IMG/VR virus record: IMGVR_UViG_3300005842_000025
Coordinates: 1 to 41,600 of that record
Reading direction: 5' to 3' (one strand)
Length of the DNA stretch: 41,600 nt
DNA from: a virus
A program made the position numbers and the translations under genes. The notes below the pieces were generated by a model. That model had not been told where the DNA came from. It made no database searches and saw only the letters and a program-made list of their open reading frames with translations. Below, piece after piece: positions 1 to 8,218 of this stretch (its first letter is position 1; every line of letters starts with the position of its first letter).

Positions 1-1
1 A

Positions 2-382
2 CAATTTAGAGAAAGAGCATTAAAAGCATGGAATATTATTAAAAAATTAGATGATAAGAATGTAGCTATTTTAACATCATCTAAAATGATTAAAATGTTT
101 AATGCTTATAATCAAACTAATGGAATTTGGAATGAAGAAGCTAGAAATATCTATTTATCCAATGAAATAAATAAAGAAGAAAATAAGTTGCCAATACAAG
201 AGAAAATAACTAATATTGGAGAGAAATTTGAATTATCAAAAGAACAATACAATGAACTAAAATCAGATATTGAATTTTTATTTGAATTTCAACCACAATT
301 AAAAGAAGAACTTTTAAAAGAACTTAATGAAGTTCATGATGATGAAAGTTTAGGAAAATTAATAGAAAAAAAGTGTAAATAA
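2..382 (+). CDS. C-terminal end of a larger protein (cut by window edge)
   Basis: The reading frame is open from base 2 to the TAA at 380-382, so the first in-window ATG (86) is probably internal and the gene starts outside the window. The visible 126 residues are charged and helical (many Lys and Glu), with no recognisable motif. The stop is followed one base later by the ATG of the 873-residue gene, so the two are co-transcribed and probably belong to the same virion-protein group. In related phages very large proteins precede such genes, but its identity cannot be told from this end alone. Confidence 0.7.
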   Translation, partial: QFRERALKAWNIIKKLDDKNVAILTSSKMIKMFNAYNQTNGIWNEEARNIYLSNEINKEENKLPIQEKITNIGEKFELSKEQYNELKSDIEFLFEFQPQLKEELLKELNEVHDDESLGKLIEKKCK

Positions 383-383
383 T

Positions 384-3005
384 ATGGCTTTACAGTGCCC
401 AAATAAATCAGATCCTTCTTATAAAAAACTTGTAGAAGAACTTGGAAGTGAAGTATTAGCTAATGCTGCTTGGTATAAACAAACTCAAGAAGAAATCAAA
501 TCTCCAATATATTCTACACAGAAAATATATGTAGACAGGAGAATTAAAAGACTTGAAGGAGAATTAAAACAACTTAAAGAGAAAGACCCTAAATATTCAG
601 CTAAGTTAGAAGAATTAGAATATTTAACTTCTAAATCACAAGAAGCTAAACTATTAGATAAATCTAAAGAAGTATATTTAGAATTAGGTAATTATACATT
701 AGATAAAATAGATAGTTTTATTAAAGATTTAGAAAATAAAGAATTTGAACCTACAGCTAAGAATATTCAACATGCTTTAGAAGTTATTGGTACTTGGATA
801 GAATTTAAAGGATTAAGAGACAAATCTAGTGATTTATTTGATAGACTTATTCCTTTTTATAATGAGAATATGGTAGAACAAGTTAAAGAACATTCTACTA
901 CTAAAATAGCTCCAACATTAGAAGATATTAATAGACAGGATGAAGATATTAGAACATTTAAAAGATGGACTGGATCATTAAGTGATCTACCAAATTATAT
1001 TGGTTCTACAATTGGTTCTATTATTAGAAAGACACAAAATAAAGTTGAAACTAAAACCAAGGAATTAGGAAAGAATATTCAAGAACAAGTTTCAAAATTA
1101 GATGATTATGCTAAAAAAAATGGGGCTACTATTGATGATATTTATACAATATTAACTCAAGAACATAAAGGTACATTAATATTAGCTAAAGAATATCTCC
1201 AAAATGGAGAAGAAAATAAAAATTGGACTAAAATTCAAGAAACAAAAGAGTTAAAAGAATTTTATGATTTTTATCAGAAAACTATTGAAGAAGCAGAAGA
1301 TGGAATGCCTATTAAATTAGGTAAATATTTTGTTCCTAATATTAGAAAATCTGATTTAAAATCTAAATTAAAAGGATTAAATCCAATTAAAACTAGAACT
1401 TTAAAAGGATCAATAGAAGAAGAAAATCTATTAGATATAGTTCCATTGGAATATCATAAACCAATTCCTCTATCTGAAAAATCAAATGATTTAGGTACAT
1501 CATTATTTCAATTTGCTAAATTTGCTGAAAATTATAGACAAATGTCTGAAATTCTTCCACAAGTTAGAGTGCTACAAGAGCAATTAAAGTTTAAAATGGT
1601 TGATGGAGAAATTCAAAAAAGAAAATTCATCAATCCTTCTAAACCTTCTACACCAATTAATGGTGAAGATTCTAATATTTATAAAATTGTTGATGATATA
1701 ATTGAAATGCAGGTTAAAGGTAAAATGAAATCTGACCAAGGAAATTATATAATTGAAGATTTTTTTGATGCAGATGGGAATAAAGTTGAAAAATATATTG
1801 ATGGTGTTGGTTTAGCTGACACAATGTTAAGATATAACTCTTTATTAAGAATAGGTTTTAGTCCAATTGGTGCTACAGTTAACTGGTTATTTGGTGATAT
1901 AAGTAATATAATAGAAGGTATTGGAGGAAGATATTTTAATGTTAATAATTTAAAAGATGCTAGTAATATATTCTTTAAACAGAACTTTGATAAAGATTCT
2001 GTAATGAATAAATTACTTATTAGAATGAACTTTCTACAAGAATTAGATGATTATGAAATAGCTGAAAAAATATCTAAAACTGGAAAACCTAATAAACTTT
2101 CAACAGAGAAAGCATTAGAATATATGTATTCTCTACAAAAAGCTGGTGAGAAATTCTTACAATCAAGAACTGGAATGGCAGTTATGATTAAAGATGGATA
2201 TTTGACCTCACAAGGTGAGCTAACAGACAAATATAATAATGCCTCAGAACAAGAAATAGAGCAGTTAATTGATAAAATTCAAAGACTTAATCAAAAAATT
2301 CATGGTAGATATACACAAAAAGAAGCTGCTGCTGCACAACAAAATGTAGTTTATAGACTTGTATCACAATTTAGAAAATGGATTCCATCAGCAATTGAAA
2401 ATAGAATAGGTACACCACAATGGGACAATAGACTTCAAACAGATGTTGAAGGTATTTATTTAACATTCGGAAGACTTGTAATTAAAAATTGGAGAAATCC
2501 ACAACAAGCATTTGAAAATTTACTATTACCATTATTTGGTTATAAGAAGTTATTAGAATCAGGTAAAATGACTGAAACTGAAATATATAATATGCGTAGA
2601 ATGGTAGCTGAAATTATTACAGCTTCTGCTATGATATTATTTTATGCAGCTTTACATGGTGGAGATGATGATGAAGATAAAAAGTTTAGAAGACTACCAT
2701 TAGTTAAAGTAGGATTAACTTTATTAGACAGAGCATCTGGAGATTTAACATTCTTCTATTCTCCGTCACAAATTAATAATTTAGCTAAAAATGCAATTCC
2801 ATTAAGTAAAACAATTGGAGATATTATTCAAGCTACAACAATAGTTCCTAAAGTATTATATACAGGAGATTATACAATTAAAAAAGGATCTCATAAAGGT
2901 CAAAATAGAATATTAAAAGAACTATCTGATGTAACTCCATTAGTTAAACCTATATATGATATGTTAAGAGTATTGTCAGATAATCAATTGGAGGAATTAC
3001 ATTAA
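384..3005 (+). CDS. 873-residue phage protein, probably virion-associated
   Basis: The N terminus (CPNKSDPSYKKLVEELG, then NAAWYK) resembles a short segment I recall at the N termini of very large phage polyproteins. A long charged helical region follows at about residues 70-330. Near the C terminus (about 735-770) a hydrophobic helix containing ITASAMILFYAALHGG is followed by an acidic GDDDEDKK patch and a Gly/Lys-rich tail. No enzyme motif is visible. Large size, a late-strand position and an amphipathic C-terminal segment suggest an internal or ejected virion protein; this is inference. The stop overlaps the next start (TAATG), indicating translational coupling. Confidence 0.75.
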   Translation: MALQCPNKSDPSYKKLVEELGSEVLANAAWYKQTQEEIKSPIYSTQKIYVDRRIKRLEGELKQLKEKDPKYSAKLEELEYLTSKSQEAKLLDKSKEVYLELGNYTLDKIDSFIKDLENKEFEPTAKNIQHALEVIGTWIEFKGLRDKSSDLFDRLIPFYNENMVEQVKEHSTTKIAPTLEDINRQDEDIRTFKRWTGSLSDLPNYIGSTIGSIIRKTQNKVETKTKELGKNIQEQVSKLDDYAKKNGATIDDIYTILTQEHKGTLILAKEYLQNGEENKNWTKIQETKELKEFYDFYQKTIEEAEDGMPIKLGKYFVPNIRKSDLKSKLKGLNPIKTRTLKGSIEEENLLDIVPLEYHKPIPLSEKSNDLGTSLFQFAKFAENYRQMSEILPQVRVLQEQLKFKMVDGEIQKRKFINPSKPSTPINGEDSNIYKIVDDIIEMQVKGKMKSDQGNYIIEDFFDADGNKVEKYIDGVGLADTMLRYNSLLRIGFSPIGATVNWLFGDISNIIEGIGGRYFNVNNLKDASNIFFKQNFDKDSVMNKLLIRMNFLQELDDYEIAEKISKTGKPNKLSTEKALEYMYSLQKAGEKFLQSRTGMAVMIKDGYLTSQGELTDKYNNASEQEIEQLIDKIQRLNQKIHGRYTQKEAAAAQQNVVYRLVSQFRKWIPSAIENRIGTPQWDNRLQTDVEGIYLTFGRLVIKNWRNPQQAFENLLLPLFGYKKLLESGKMTETEIYNMRRMVAEIITASAMILFYAALHGGDDDEDKKFRRLPLVKVGLTLLDRASGDLTFFYSPSQINNLAKNAIPLSKTIGDIIQATTIVPKVLYTGDYTIKKGSHKGQNRILKELSDVTPLVKPIYDMLRVLSDNQLEELH

Positions 3006-3559
3006 TGGGAAGAAAATCATTATCAATAATAGACAACAAAAAACTTTGTATAAGATGTAATGAAAATAAAGAAATTTCAGAATTCAGCAAAAATATTTTA
3101 TACAAATGTGGGTTAGATGGATTTTGTAAAAATTGTTTAGCTATTAAAAAATATGGAACTCCATATAAAGGTAAAAAAGGAACATATCAATTAAAATCAA
3201 TTGAATATAAAAATGGTACTAAACTATGTACAAACTGTAATTTGATTAAATCAAAAGAAGAGTTTTCAAAAGAAAAAGAAAAATATAAAGCTCGCTGTAG
3301 AAAATGTTTAGGACTTAAATATAAATTAAGAAAATTTAAAATAACAGAAGAACAATATAATAAATTTCTTTCCATTCAAAAAGGATGTTGTGCTATATGT
3401 GAGAATCCAGAAAGCCAAGAAAAAGAATTATCAATAGATCATTGTCATAAGACTCTTAAAGTAAGAGGATTATTATGTCAGGCTTGTAATACTGGAATAG
3501 GATTATTAAGAGAAAATAAAAACATATTATTAAAAGCAATAGAATATTTAAACAAATAA
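3005..3559 (+). CDS. Endonuclease VII-like HNH nuclease
   Basis: The 184-residue protein has two N-terminal CxxC pairs (CIRC/CKNC and CTNC/CRKC), probably zinc-binding. The C-terminal part carries the recombination endonuclease VII signature: CAIC, then DHCHKTLKVRGLLC and CNTGIGLL. In T4 the family (gp49) resolves branched DNA before packaging; many phages also carry free-standing copies that act as homing nucleases. The extra N-terminal Cys4 modules and its place at the end of a late operon make either role possible. The start overlaps the previous stop. Confidence 0.85.
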   Translation: MGRKSLSIIDNKKLCIRCNENKEISEFSKNILYKCGLDGFCKNCLAIKKYGTPYKGKKGTYQLKSIEYKNGTKLCTNCNLIKSKEEFSKEKEKYKARCRKCLGLKYKLRKFKITEEQYNKFLSIQKGCCAICENPESQEKELSIDHCHKTLKVRGLLCQACNTGIGLLRENKNILLKAIEYLNK

Positions 3560-3560
3560 A

Positions 3561-3597
3561 AATACACTCTCTAGCACCATAAACTAGAGAGTGTATT
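3561..3597. terminator. Bidirectional hairpin terminator between convergent gene blocks
   Basis: A perfect 14-bp stem (AATACACTCTCTAG paired with CTAGAGAGTGTATT) closes a 9-nt loop. It lies in the 56-bp gap between the rightward virion genes and the leftward block, flanked by A/T-rich sequence on both sides. The symmetry fits termination in both directions. Confidence 0.85.
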
Positions 3598-3615
3598 AAT
3601 TTCAACTTCACTTTA

Positions 3616-5097
3616 TCAACCTTTTATTATTCTTTCTCTTATTTCAGATAAAGTAACTTCTTTGATTAATACTCCATCTTTATAAATAGTAGTTAATCCA
3701 CCACCAACTTCTTCTTTCCAAGAACATTGATCTTTTAAATATAAAGAATAATCACCGTTCATATTTACTCTCAACAAGCCTTTAGCAGACTTTTTAGTCC
3801 CATCATCAGTTATTGGATCTTTAAAGATTTCTCTAGCTTCACCATTAACTTCTACATAAGTAGACTTAACAGCTCCTCCTTGATTATCTCTAGTTGCATA
3901 TCCCATTGAATAACTACCAATACCTAAAACAATGTTAGTACTAGCAAATCCTTTAGCTTTAAGTCTTTCACAAATCTGTTGAGCCCTCTCTAAAGTAATT
4001 GAATCACCATAAATAGCTCCTATATGACTATCTAAGACTTTATATCTTTGTTCATTTATAGTTCCACCAAAAATATCCCAAAGTAATTCAATTACACCTT
4101 TATATTCAGGTGTGTCTTTTAATTTACCATATCTATTATCAGGATCTTTTCTTGTATTAATTCCACAAATAATATCAACAGGATCTCCAGAATCAGGTCT
4201 AATTACTAATTTACCATCTCTAGACATAATTCTATCTTTCAATTTAGGTAAATATTCAGTTAAAAGTTTCCACAAATCCCAAGTATCAGAAACAACACTT
4301 AAAATACCTTTTGGATATTGATCCATTAAATATTCTAATGTATTTATCTCTCCCTCTTTACCATGAGAACACATTACTGAATGTTCACTAGCTGGAACAC
4401 TAAAAGCTGTATTATTTTCTTTATAATAATAACTTAAAGCTTGTAATGCTGGAACTGTATCTGTACCTTTAAAACTAGTTAAAAAGCCCATTGCTGAACT
4501 AATTGCTGATTCAGGAGATTGCATTCCTCTAAAGCTAAAATCATGACCTTGAAAATCAACAAACCCTATATTATCTTTATCAGTTTCTAAAGCATATTTA
4601 GTTAATAGTTTTTTATAACCATAAGCTAAACTTGCTGAATGAACTGGTTTCCAAATTAAAGTAGAAATTAAAGTTTCCAAATAATTTGTTACCCAGAAAA
4701 ACTCTGGTAATGTATTTTTAATTGTAAATAATGGAATACCTGCTTGTATGATAGTTCCTTCTTCTAAAGCTTTAATTTCAATAGGTAAATAACCTAAATC
4801 ATGTAAAGCTTCAAAATGAGAAACATCATATTCACTTCCTAAATAATTAGTTAAATATTCTTTAGCTTCTCCACAAACAATTTCTTTAGAAACACCAAAA
4901 AAATCATTTTTAAATACATCATTAATATATTTAATCATATATTGAGTTCCAAATACAACTATATCTTCGGCTTCAACTGGCATTCTTTTAACAGTTCTAC
5001 AAGTATAATTACTATATACTAATGTTGTACCTTTTGGATACATTTTTTTATGTCCAACCTTGTAACCATCACAAAGTATTATTGGATTTATTTTCAT
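3616..5097 (-). CDS. Nicotinamide phosphoribosyltransferase-like protein (Nampt or Namat type)
   Basis: At 493 residues it matches full-length Nampt. Family landmarks are in order: the HDFSFRGM segment (HDFxxRG in Nampt), FKGTDTV (base-binding Asp), VPASEHS (catalytic His), SVVSDTWD, and IRPDSGDP (substrate-binding Arg/Asp), then a C-terminal KDGV..EVTLSEIRE tail like the human enzyme. Nampt joins nicotinamide to PRPP to give NMN. A phage relative, Namat, joins nicotinamide to ADP-ribose pyrophosphate to give NAD+ directly. Its start overlaps the HAD gene by 29 bp, and a PRPP-synthetase-like gene lies just upstream in the same operon, which points to an NAD+ rebuilding pathway. Sequence alone does not separate Nampt from Namat. 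Confidence 0.9.
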   Translation of the reverse strand: MKINPIILCDGYKVGHKKMYPKGTTLVYSNYTCRTVKRMPVEAEDIVVFGTQYMIKYINDVFKNDFFGVSKEIVCGEAKEYLTNYLGSEYDVSHFEALHDLGYLPIEIKALEEGTIIQAGIPLFTIKNTLPEFFWVTNYLETLISTLIWKPVHSASLAYGYKKLLTKYALETDKDNIGFVDFQGHDFSFRGMQSPESAISSAMGFLTSFKGTDTVPALQALSYYYKENNTAFSVPASEHSVMCSHGKEGEINTLEYLMDQYPKGILSVVSDTWDLWKLLTEYLPKLKDRIMSRDGKLVIRPDSGDPVDIICGINTRKDPDNRYGKLKDTPEYKGVIELLWDIFGGTINEQRYKVLDSHIGAIYGDSITLERAQQICERLKAKGFASTNIVLGIGSYSMGYATRDNQGGAVKSTYVEVNGEAREIFKDPITDDGTKKSAKGLLRVNMNGDYSLYLKDQCSWKEEVGGGLTTIYKDGVLIKEVTLSEIRERIIKG

Positions 5098-5482
5098 TTT
5101 TTACTGTTTGTATTAATTTTTTTAAATCATTATATACTTGAATTAAACCTGCTCTATCATCTAATAAAAATGAATGAAAAGGTTTTCTACTTGTCCAAGA
5201 TAATGGTATTCCATCACTATTAATTTTTTCATAAGGTATATTATGTTCTTTTAAAAAAGAAATAACATAACTATGATCTATATAAGCTATCCAACAATCT
5301 AATTTACAATTAATAGAATATAAATCTCTAATCAATTGTTTTACTAATTCATATGAAGCCCCTGTTTTATGATAATCATGTATTGTACCATCAAAATCAA
5401 AAGCTCCATATAAACTGCCATATCTCTTATATTCATCATATAATCTTTCATATGATTTTCCTTCTACTAAATATTCATCCAT
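5069..5482 (-). CDS. Small HAD-superfamily phosphatase-like protein
   Basis: Motif I is clear (AFDFDGTIHDYH, nucleophile Asp and +2 Asp), and a late acidic motif FLLDDRAG fits HAD motif IV. At 137 residues it has essentially only the core Rossmann fold with a minimal cap. It lies between the PRPP-synthetase-like and Nampt-like genes with one-base and 29-bp overlaps, so it is translated with them. A substrate in nucleotide or ADP-ribose metabolism, or 3'-phosphate removal in RNA repair with the nearby kinase, is plausible but unproven. Confidence 0.75.
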   Translation of the reverse strand: MDEYLVEGKSYERLYDEYKRYGSLYGAFDFDGTIHDYHKTGASYELVKQLIRDLYSINCKLDCWIAYIDHSYVISFLKEHNIPYEKINSDGIPLSWTSRKPFHSFLLDDRAGLIQVYNDLKKLIQTVKNENKSNNTL

Positions 5483-6249
5483 TATATTATTTTAAATTGT
5501 GTTACTTTAAGATCATCTATATCCTTCACTGAATTAGTACAATAAAAACTATCTATATGTTCAGTGAAATCTATTCCTTTATTAAAATAAGCATGAGAGA
5601 TATAAAGAAAAACTTTAATTGCACCTTGTTCTTTAAGTTGTTTAGCTAATAAATGAAAAGTATAACCTCCATCTAAAATATCATCAACTATTAAACAATT
5701 CTTACCTTTAACATCACCTAATATATTAAGTGTAACTTCACCCTTCAAATTCCTAAATTTATTAGCTGCAACTAAAGGTAAATTTAAATCTTCTGCATAT
5801 TTAAATACCTTCTTATAAGCTCCAGCATCAGGACTAACTAAAATTAAATCATCTGTTTTACAGTTTAAAAATGAATTTTTAATATAAAATATAGAATCCT
5901 TAACATAACTAAATGAACTAATCTTTTCTGAATTATTAATTAATGCCAAACTTACGTCACTATGAGGATCAAAGATTTTAACTCTATTAAAATTCATTGA
6001 ATTAATAAAATCACATATAATTTTTAATCCAAATGATTCATTTTCACTAAATCTTCTATCAGATCTCTGACCAAATAAACAAGGAATAAATAATTCTTTA
6101 TATTTTAAATGATTTGTATAATCAGATATTTCTTTTATTGCTTTTAATACAAATAAATCTTCATAAGAATTTATTCTCATAGATATTTTTGATTCAACAT
6201 CACTTATTTGAACATTTACTTGTCCATCTGGATATTTTATTACTTTCAT
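5482..6249 (-). CDS. PRPP synthetase-like pyrophosphokinase (possible ADP-ribose pyrophosphokinase, Adps)
   Basis: The 255-residue protein has the ribose-phosphate pyrophosphokinase signatures: RSDRRF (nucleotide-binding region), KIFDPHSD (metal-binding His/Asp), LVSPDAGAYKK, and the PRPP loop LIVDDILDGGYT. It is shorter than cellular Prs (about 310) and its N terminus is reduced. Cellular Prs makes PRPP from ribose-5-phosphate. The phage relative Adps pyrophosphorylates ADP-ribose for NAD+ reconstitution. Pairing with the Nampt-like gene in one operon fits the latter, but provision of PRPP to a true Nampt remains possible. Confidence 0.85.
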   Translation of the reverse strand: MKVIKYPDGQVNVQISDVESKISMRINSYEDLFVLKAIKEISDYTNHLKYKELFIPCLFGQRSDRRFSENESFGLKIICDFINSMNFNRVKIFDPHSDVSLALINNSEKISSFSYVKDSIFYIKNSFLNCKTDDLILVSPDAGAYKKVFKYAEDLNLPLVAANKFRNLKGEVTLNILGDVKGKNCLIVDDILDGGYTFHLLAKQLKEQGAIKVFLYISHAYFNKGIDFTEHIDSFYCTNSVKDIDDLKVTQFKII

Positions 6250-6451
6250 TTTCTTGAATATTTAATTTTATCTTTTTCCACTTATATTTCCATTTAAAAC
6301 CTTCAGCAGTTCTTTGTTTATTATTTAAACATTTTGAAAAATTTTGTCTTACAGTTTTAAAATTTAATACAATTTCTTCTACATTAGTCCATTCTTTAAT
6401 AAAATTTCCTTTTAAATCATATTGTAAAATAGGTTTATATTTTCTATTCAT
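6200..6451 (-). CDS. Homing-endonuclease DNA-binding fragment (NUMOD1/IENR1-like)
   Basis: The sequence ILQYDLKGNFIKEW..V.EI followed by KCLNNKQRTAEGFKWKYK is the modular NUMOD1/IENR1 pattern found at the C termini of HNH and GIY-YIG homing endonucleases. No nuclease motif is present, so this is either a remnant of a lost endonuclease or a stand-alone DNA-binding protein. Its last 50 bases overlap the PRPP-synthetase-like start, suggesting insertion or decay right at that gene's 5' end. Confidence 0.6.
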   Translation of the reverse strand: MNRKYKPILQYDLKGNFIKEWTNVEEIVLNFKTVRQNFSKCLNNKQRTAEGFKWKYKWKKIKLNIQENESNKISRWTSKCSNK

Positions 6452-6675
6452 TTCCTAGAATACTTTATTTTATCTTCTTCATCTTTAAATCCATCTTTAC
6501 CAAAAGTATAATCACAATAATCATAATCATTAACTATTTCTCTTGATTCAGGAATAATCTCTTTAAATGATTTAACTGCTTGATTTATTACTCTTCTAAC
6601 TCTTCTATAATAAGTAGAAGCTTTATATCGCCTAGGTTTTTCTTTAATTATGGGTTTACGTTTACTTCTTGACAT
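6448..6675 (-). CDS. Small basic protein of unknown function
   Basis: The 75-residue protein is very basic at the N terminus (MSRSKRKPIIKEKPRRYK, then YYRRVRRV) and acidic/aromatic at the C terminus. No family recognised; the Arg/Lys-rich half could bind nucleic acid. Start and stop overlap its neighbours by 1-4 bases, so it is part of the operon running from the RNA ligase to Nampt. Confidence 0.65.
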   Translation of the reverse strand: MSRSKRKPIIKEKPRRYKASTYYRRVRRVINQAVKSFKEIIPESREIVNDYDYCDYTFGKDGFKDEEDKIKYSRK

Positions 6676-7334
6676 TAATTTGTATTTGAACTGTGATGAT
6701 CTACAATTTCAGTTTTTATATTCTTCATAATATCTAATATCTCGTCTAAATGATAAGGATATAAATTATTAGTATCAACTCCAACATCCATTGATTTACC
6801 AATACCTTTTAAACTTCCATGAGAATGCCCAAACAAATGAATTGCTCCTTTATGAGATTTATTCCAAACTTGATGAGAATAATGAGATAAAACTATATTA
6901 GTTTTTCCATATTTACCAGATTTCATAGAATCAATTTTTAAATCTAATTCTTTATAATATTGAGTTGAAGAAAATAAACTTTGAATACCCATACATGAAG
7001 AATGAGATAAATCTAATTTATTATCTTCAATTTTTTCATCATGATTTCCAAATATTAAATGTATTTCTCTACATTCTAATCTATCTCTGAACTTTTTAAC
7101 CTGTTCAAGTCCACCAAAGCTCCAATCACCTAAATGATATAATACATCATCATATTTAACTATAGAATTAATAGATTTAATCAAAGCTTCATCATGTTCT
7201 TCTAATGTATCAAAATCTCTTAAAGATTGAATTCCATGATTAGATCCTTTTTCTTGAACTTCCCAAGTAGTTGTTCCTCTAACTATATTTTTATGATGAA
7301 AATGAGTATCTGAAGTAAAAAATATATTTTTCAT
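6675..7334 (-). CDS. Calcineurin-like metallophosphoesterase
   Basis: All metallophosphoesterase motifs are visible in 219 residues: FFTSDTHFHH (DxH), YHLGDWSFGG (GDxxx), FGNHD (GNHD), VLSHYSH and LFGHSHG (GHxH). The family hydrolyses phosphomonoesters or diesters with two metal ions. It starts within the last codons of the polynucleotide kinase gene (4-bp overlap), and the RNA ligase is upstream. Bacterial Pnkp joins exactly these three activities (kinase, calcineurin-like phosphatase, ligase) in one chain, so removal of 2',3'-cyclic or 3' phosphates from broken RNA is the likely job. Confidence 0.88.
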   Translation of the reverse strand: MKNIFFTSDTHFHHKNIVRGTTTWEVQEKGSNHGIQSLRDFDTLEEHDEALIKSINSIVKYDDVLYHLGDWSFGGLEQVKKFRDRLECREIHLIFGNHDEKIEDNKLDLSHSSCMGIQSLFSSTQYYKELDLKIDSMKSGKYGKTNIVLSHYSHQVWNKSHKGAIHLFGHSHGSLKGIGKSMDVGVDTNNLYPYHLDEILDIMKNIKTEIVDHHSSNTN

Positions 7335-7831
7335 ATTATTTTATCTTTATAATTTTCTTCAATAAATTTCTTTATTTGTTTGTAAGATTCATATTGTTTA
7401 TCAATATATTCAACTTTATCCATATTAGTAGGTAAAAAATACTCTTCTCTATTAGCAACTCTTAATTTTGCTTCTTCTAAAGATATATCAAATAATTTAA
7501 ATTTTAAATTAATTCTAGCATCTAATTTTAAACAATTGGATAAATTAATCCATCTATTAATATATTTTTCGGTTAAATTAGTATTATCAATAATTATATT
7601 AAATCCACTTAAACTTAAATGTTTATAAAACTCATCTTCTAATCTAGTTACATCTCTTTCAATATAATTTAAATCTTTTCTCTGATAATAACCATCTAAA
7701 TTACCTACTAAAGTTAATCTGATTGAGTCACGATTAATTCTTAAATAATTAGAATTTTCTTTAATAAAATTAGTAGTCCAAGTTGATTTACCTGAACCAC
7801 TAATTCCTATACATATAATTATTTCTTTCAT
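7331..7831 (-). CDS. P-loop polynucleotide 5'-kinase-like protein
   Basis: Starting at the ATG at 7831 gives 166 residues and places the Walker A motif GISGSGKST at the very N terminus, as in T4 Pnkp kinase domains; a longer frame to 7900 only overlaps the upstream gene. Downstream are INRDSIR (acceptor-binding region) and IIIDNTNLT, and LRVANRE resembles the lid with an active-site Arg. It would add a 5' phosphate to RNA (or DNA) ends before ligation. It is 4 nt from the upstream stop and overlaps the phosphatase start. Confidence 0.85.
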   Translation of the reverse strand: MKEIIICIGISGSGKSTWTTNFIKENSNYLRINRDSIRLTLVGNLDGYYQRKDLNYIERDVTRLEDEFYKHLSLSGFNIIIDNTNLTEKYINRWINLSNCLKLDARINLKFKLFDISLEEAKLRVANREEYFLPTNMDKVEYIDKQYESYKQIKKFIEENYKDKII

Positions 7832-7835
7832 ATTA

Positions 7836-8207
7836 CTAATTATCTTCTGAACCTCTTTTACAAAAAGTAACAGATTCTGAATAATAACCATTAGATTCAC
7901 CTAACCACCTTATAGTTACATAACCTTTAATAGTAGCTAATTTATAAAATGTCCAAGTAAATGAATCATATATCTCTCTATCTAATTTATCTTCAGAATT
8001 AGTTGATTCATCAGCTTGTAATATAGGAGTTCCTACTAAATTTTGTAAATCTCCTTCAATATCTTCTATATAAACACTTTCACAACAATCTTGACTATGA
8101 TATAAAATATATTCTTCACCATTATCTAATGTAAAAATAAGCTCAGCATTATCCTTATTTTCTATTTTACTTAATATTTTACCTTTTAATTCTTCAAAAT
8201 TTTTCAT
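7836..8207 (-). CDS. Conserved small phage protein in the RNA-repair operon
   Basis: The 123-residue protein is acidic, with a [23 protein letters not shown] core and a later [28 protein letters not shown] segment. This resembles a beta-rich DUF seen in many phages (a CCE..YI.DI.GD motif followed by WTFY..), with no known activity. It lies between the RNA ligase and the kinase with very short spacing, so it is co-expressed with RNA repair. Confidence 0.7.
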   Translation of the reverse strand: MKNFEELKGKILSKIENKDNAELIFTLDNGEEYILYHSQDCCESVYIEDIEGDLQNLVGTPILQADESTNSEDKLDREIYDSFTWTFYKLATIKGYVTIRWLGESNGYYSESVTFCKRGSEDN

Positions 8208-8218
8208 GTTTTTAATTA

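Noticed and set aside
3187-3375. Leftward open frame inside the endonuclease VII-like gene
   Set aside because: It is antisense to the zinc-finger and HNH codons and has no recognisable features.
4112-4321. Rightward open frame inside the Nampt-like gene
   Set aside because: Shadow frame opposite a clearly conserved enzyme.
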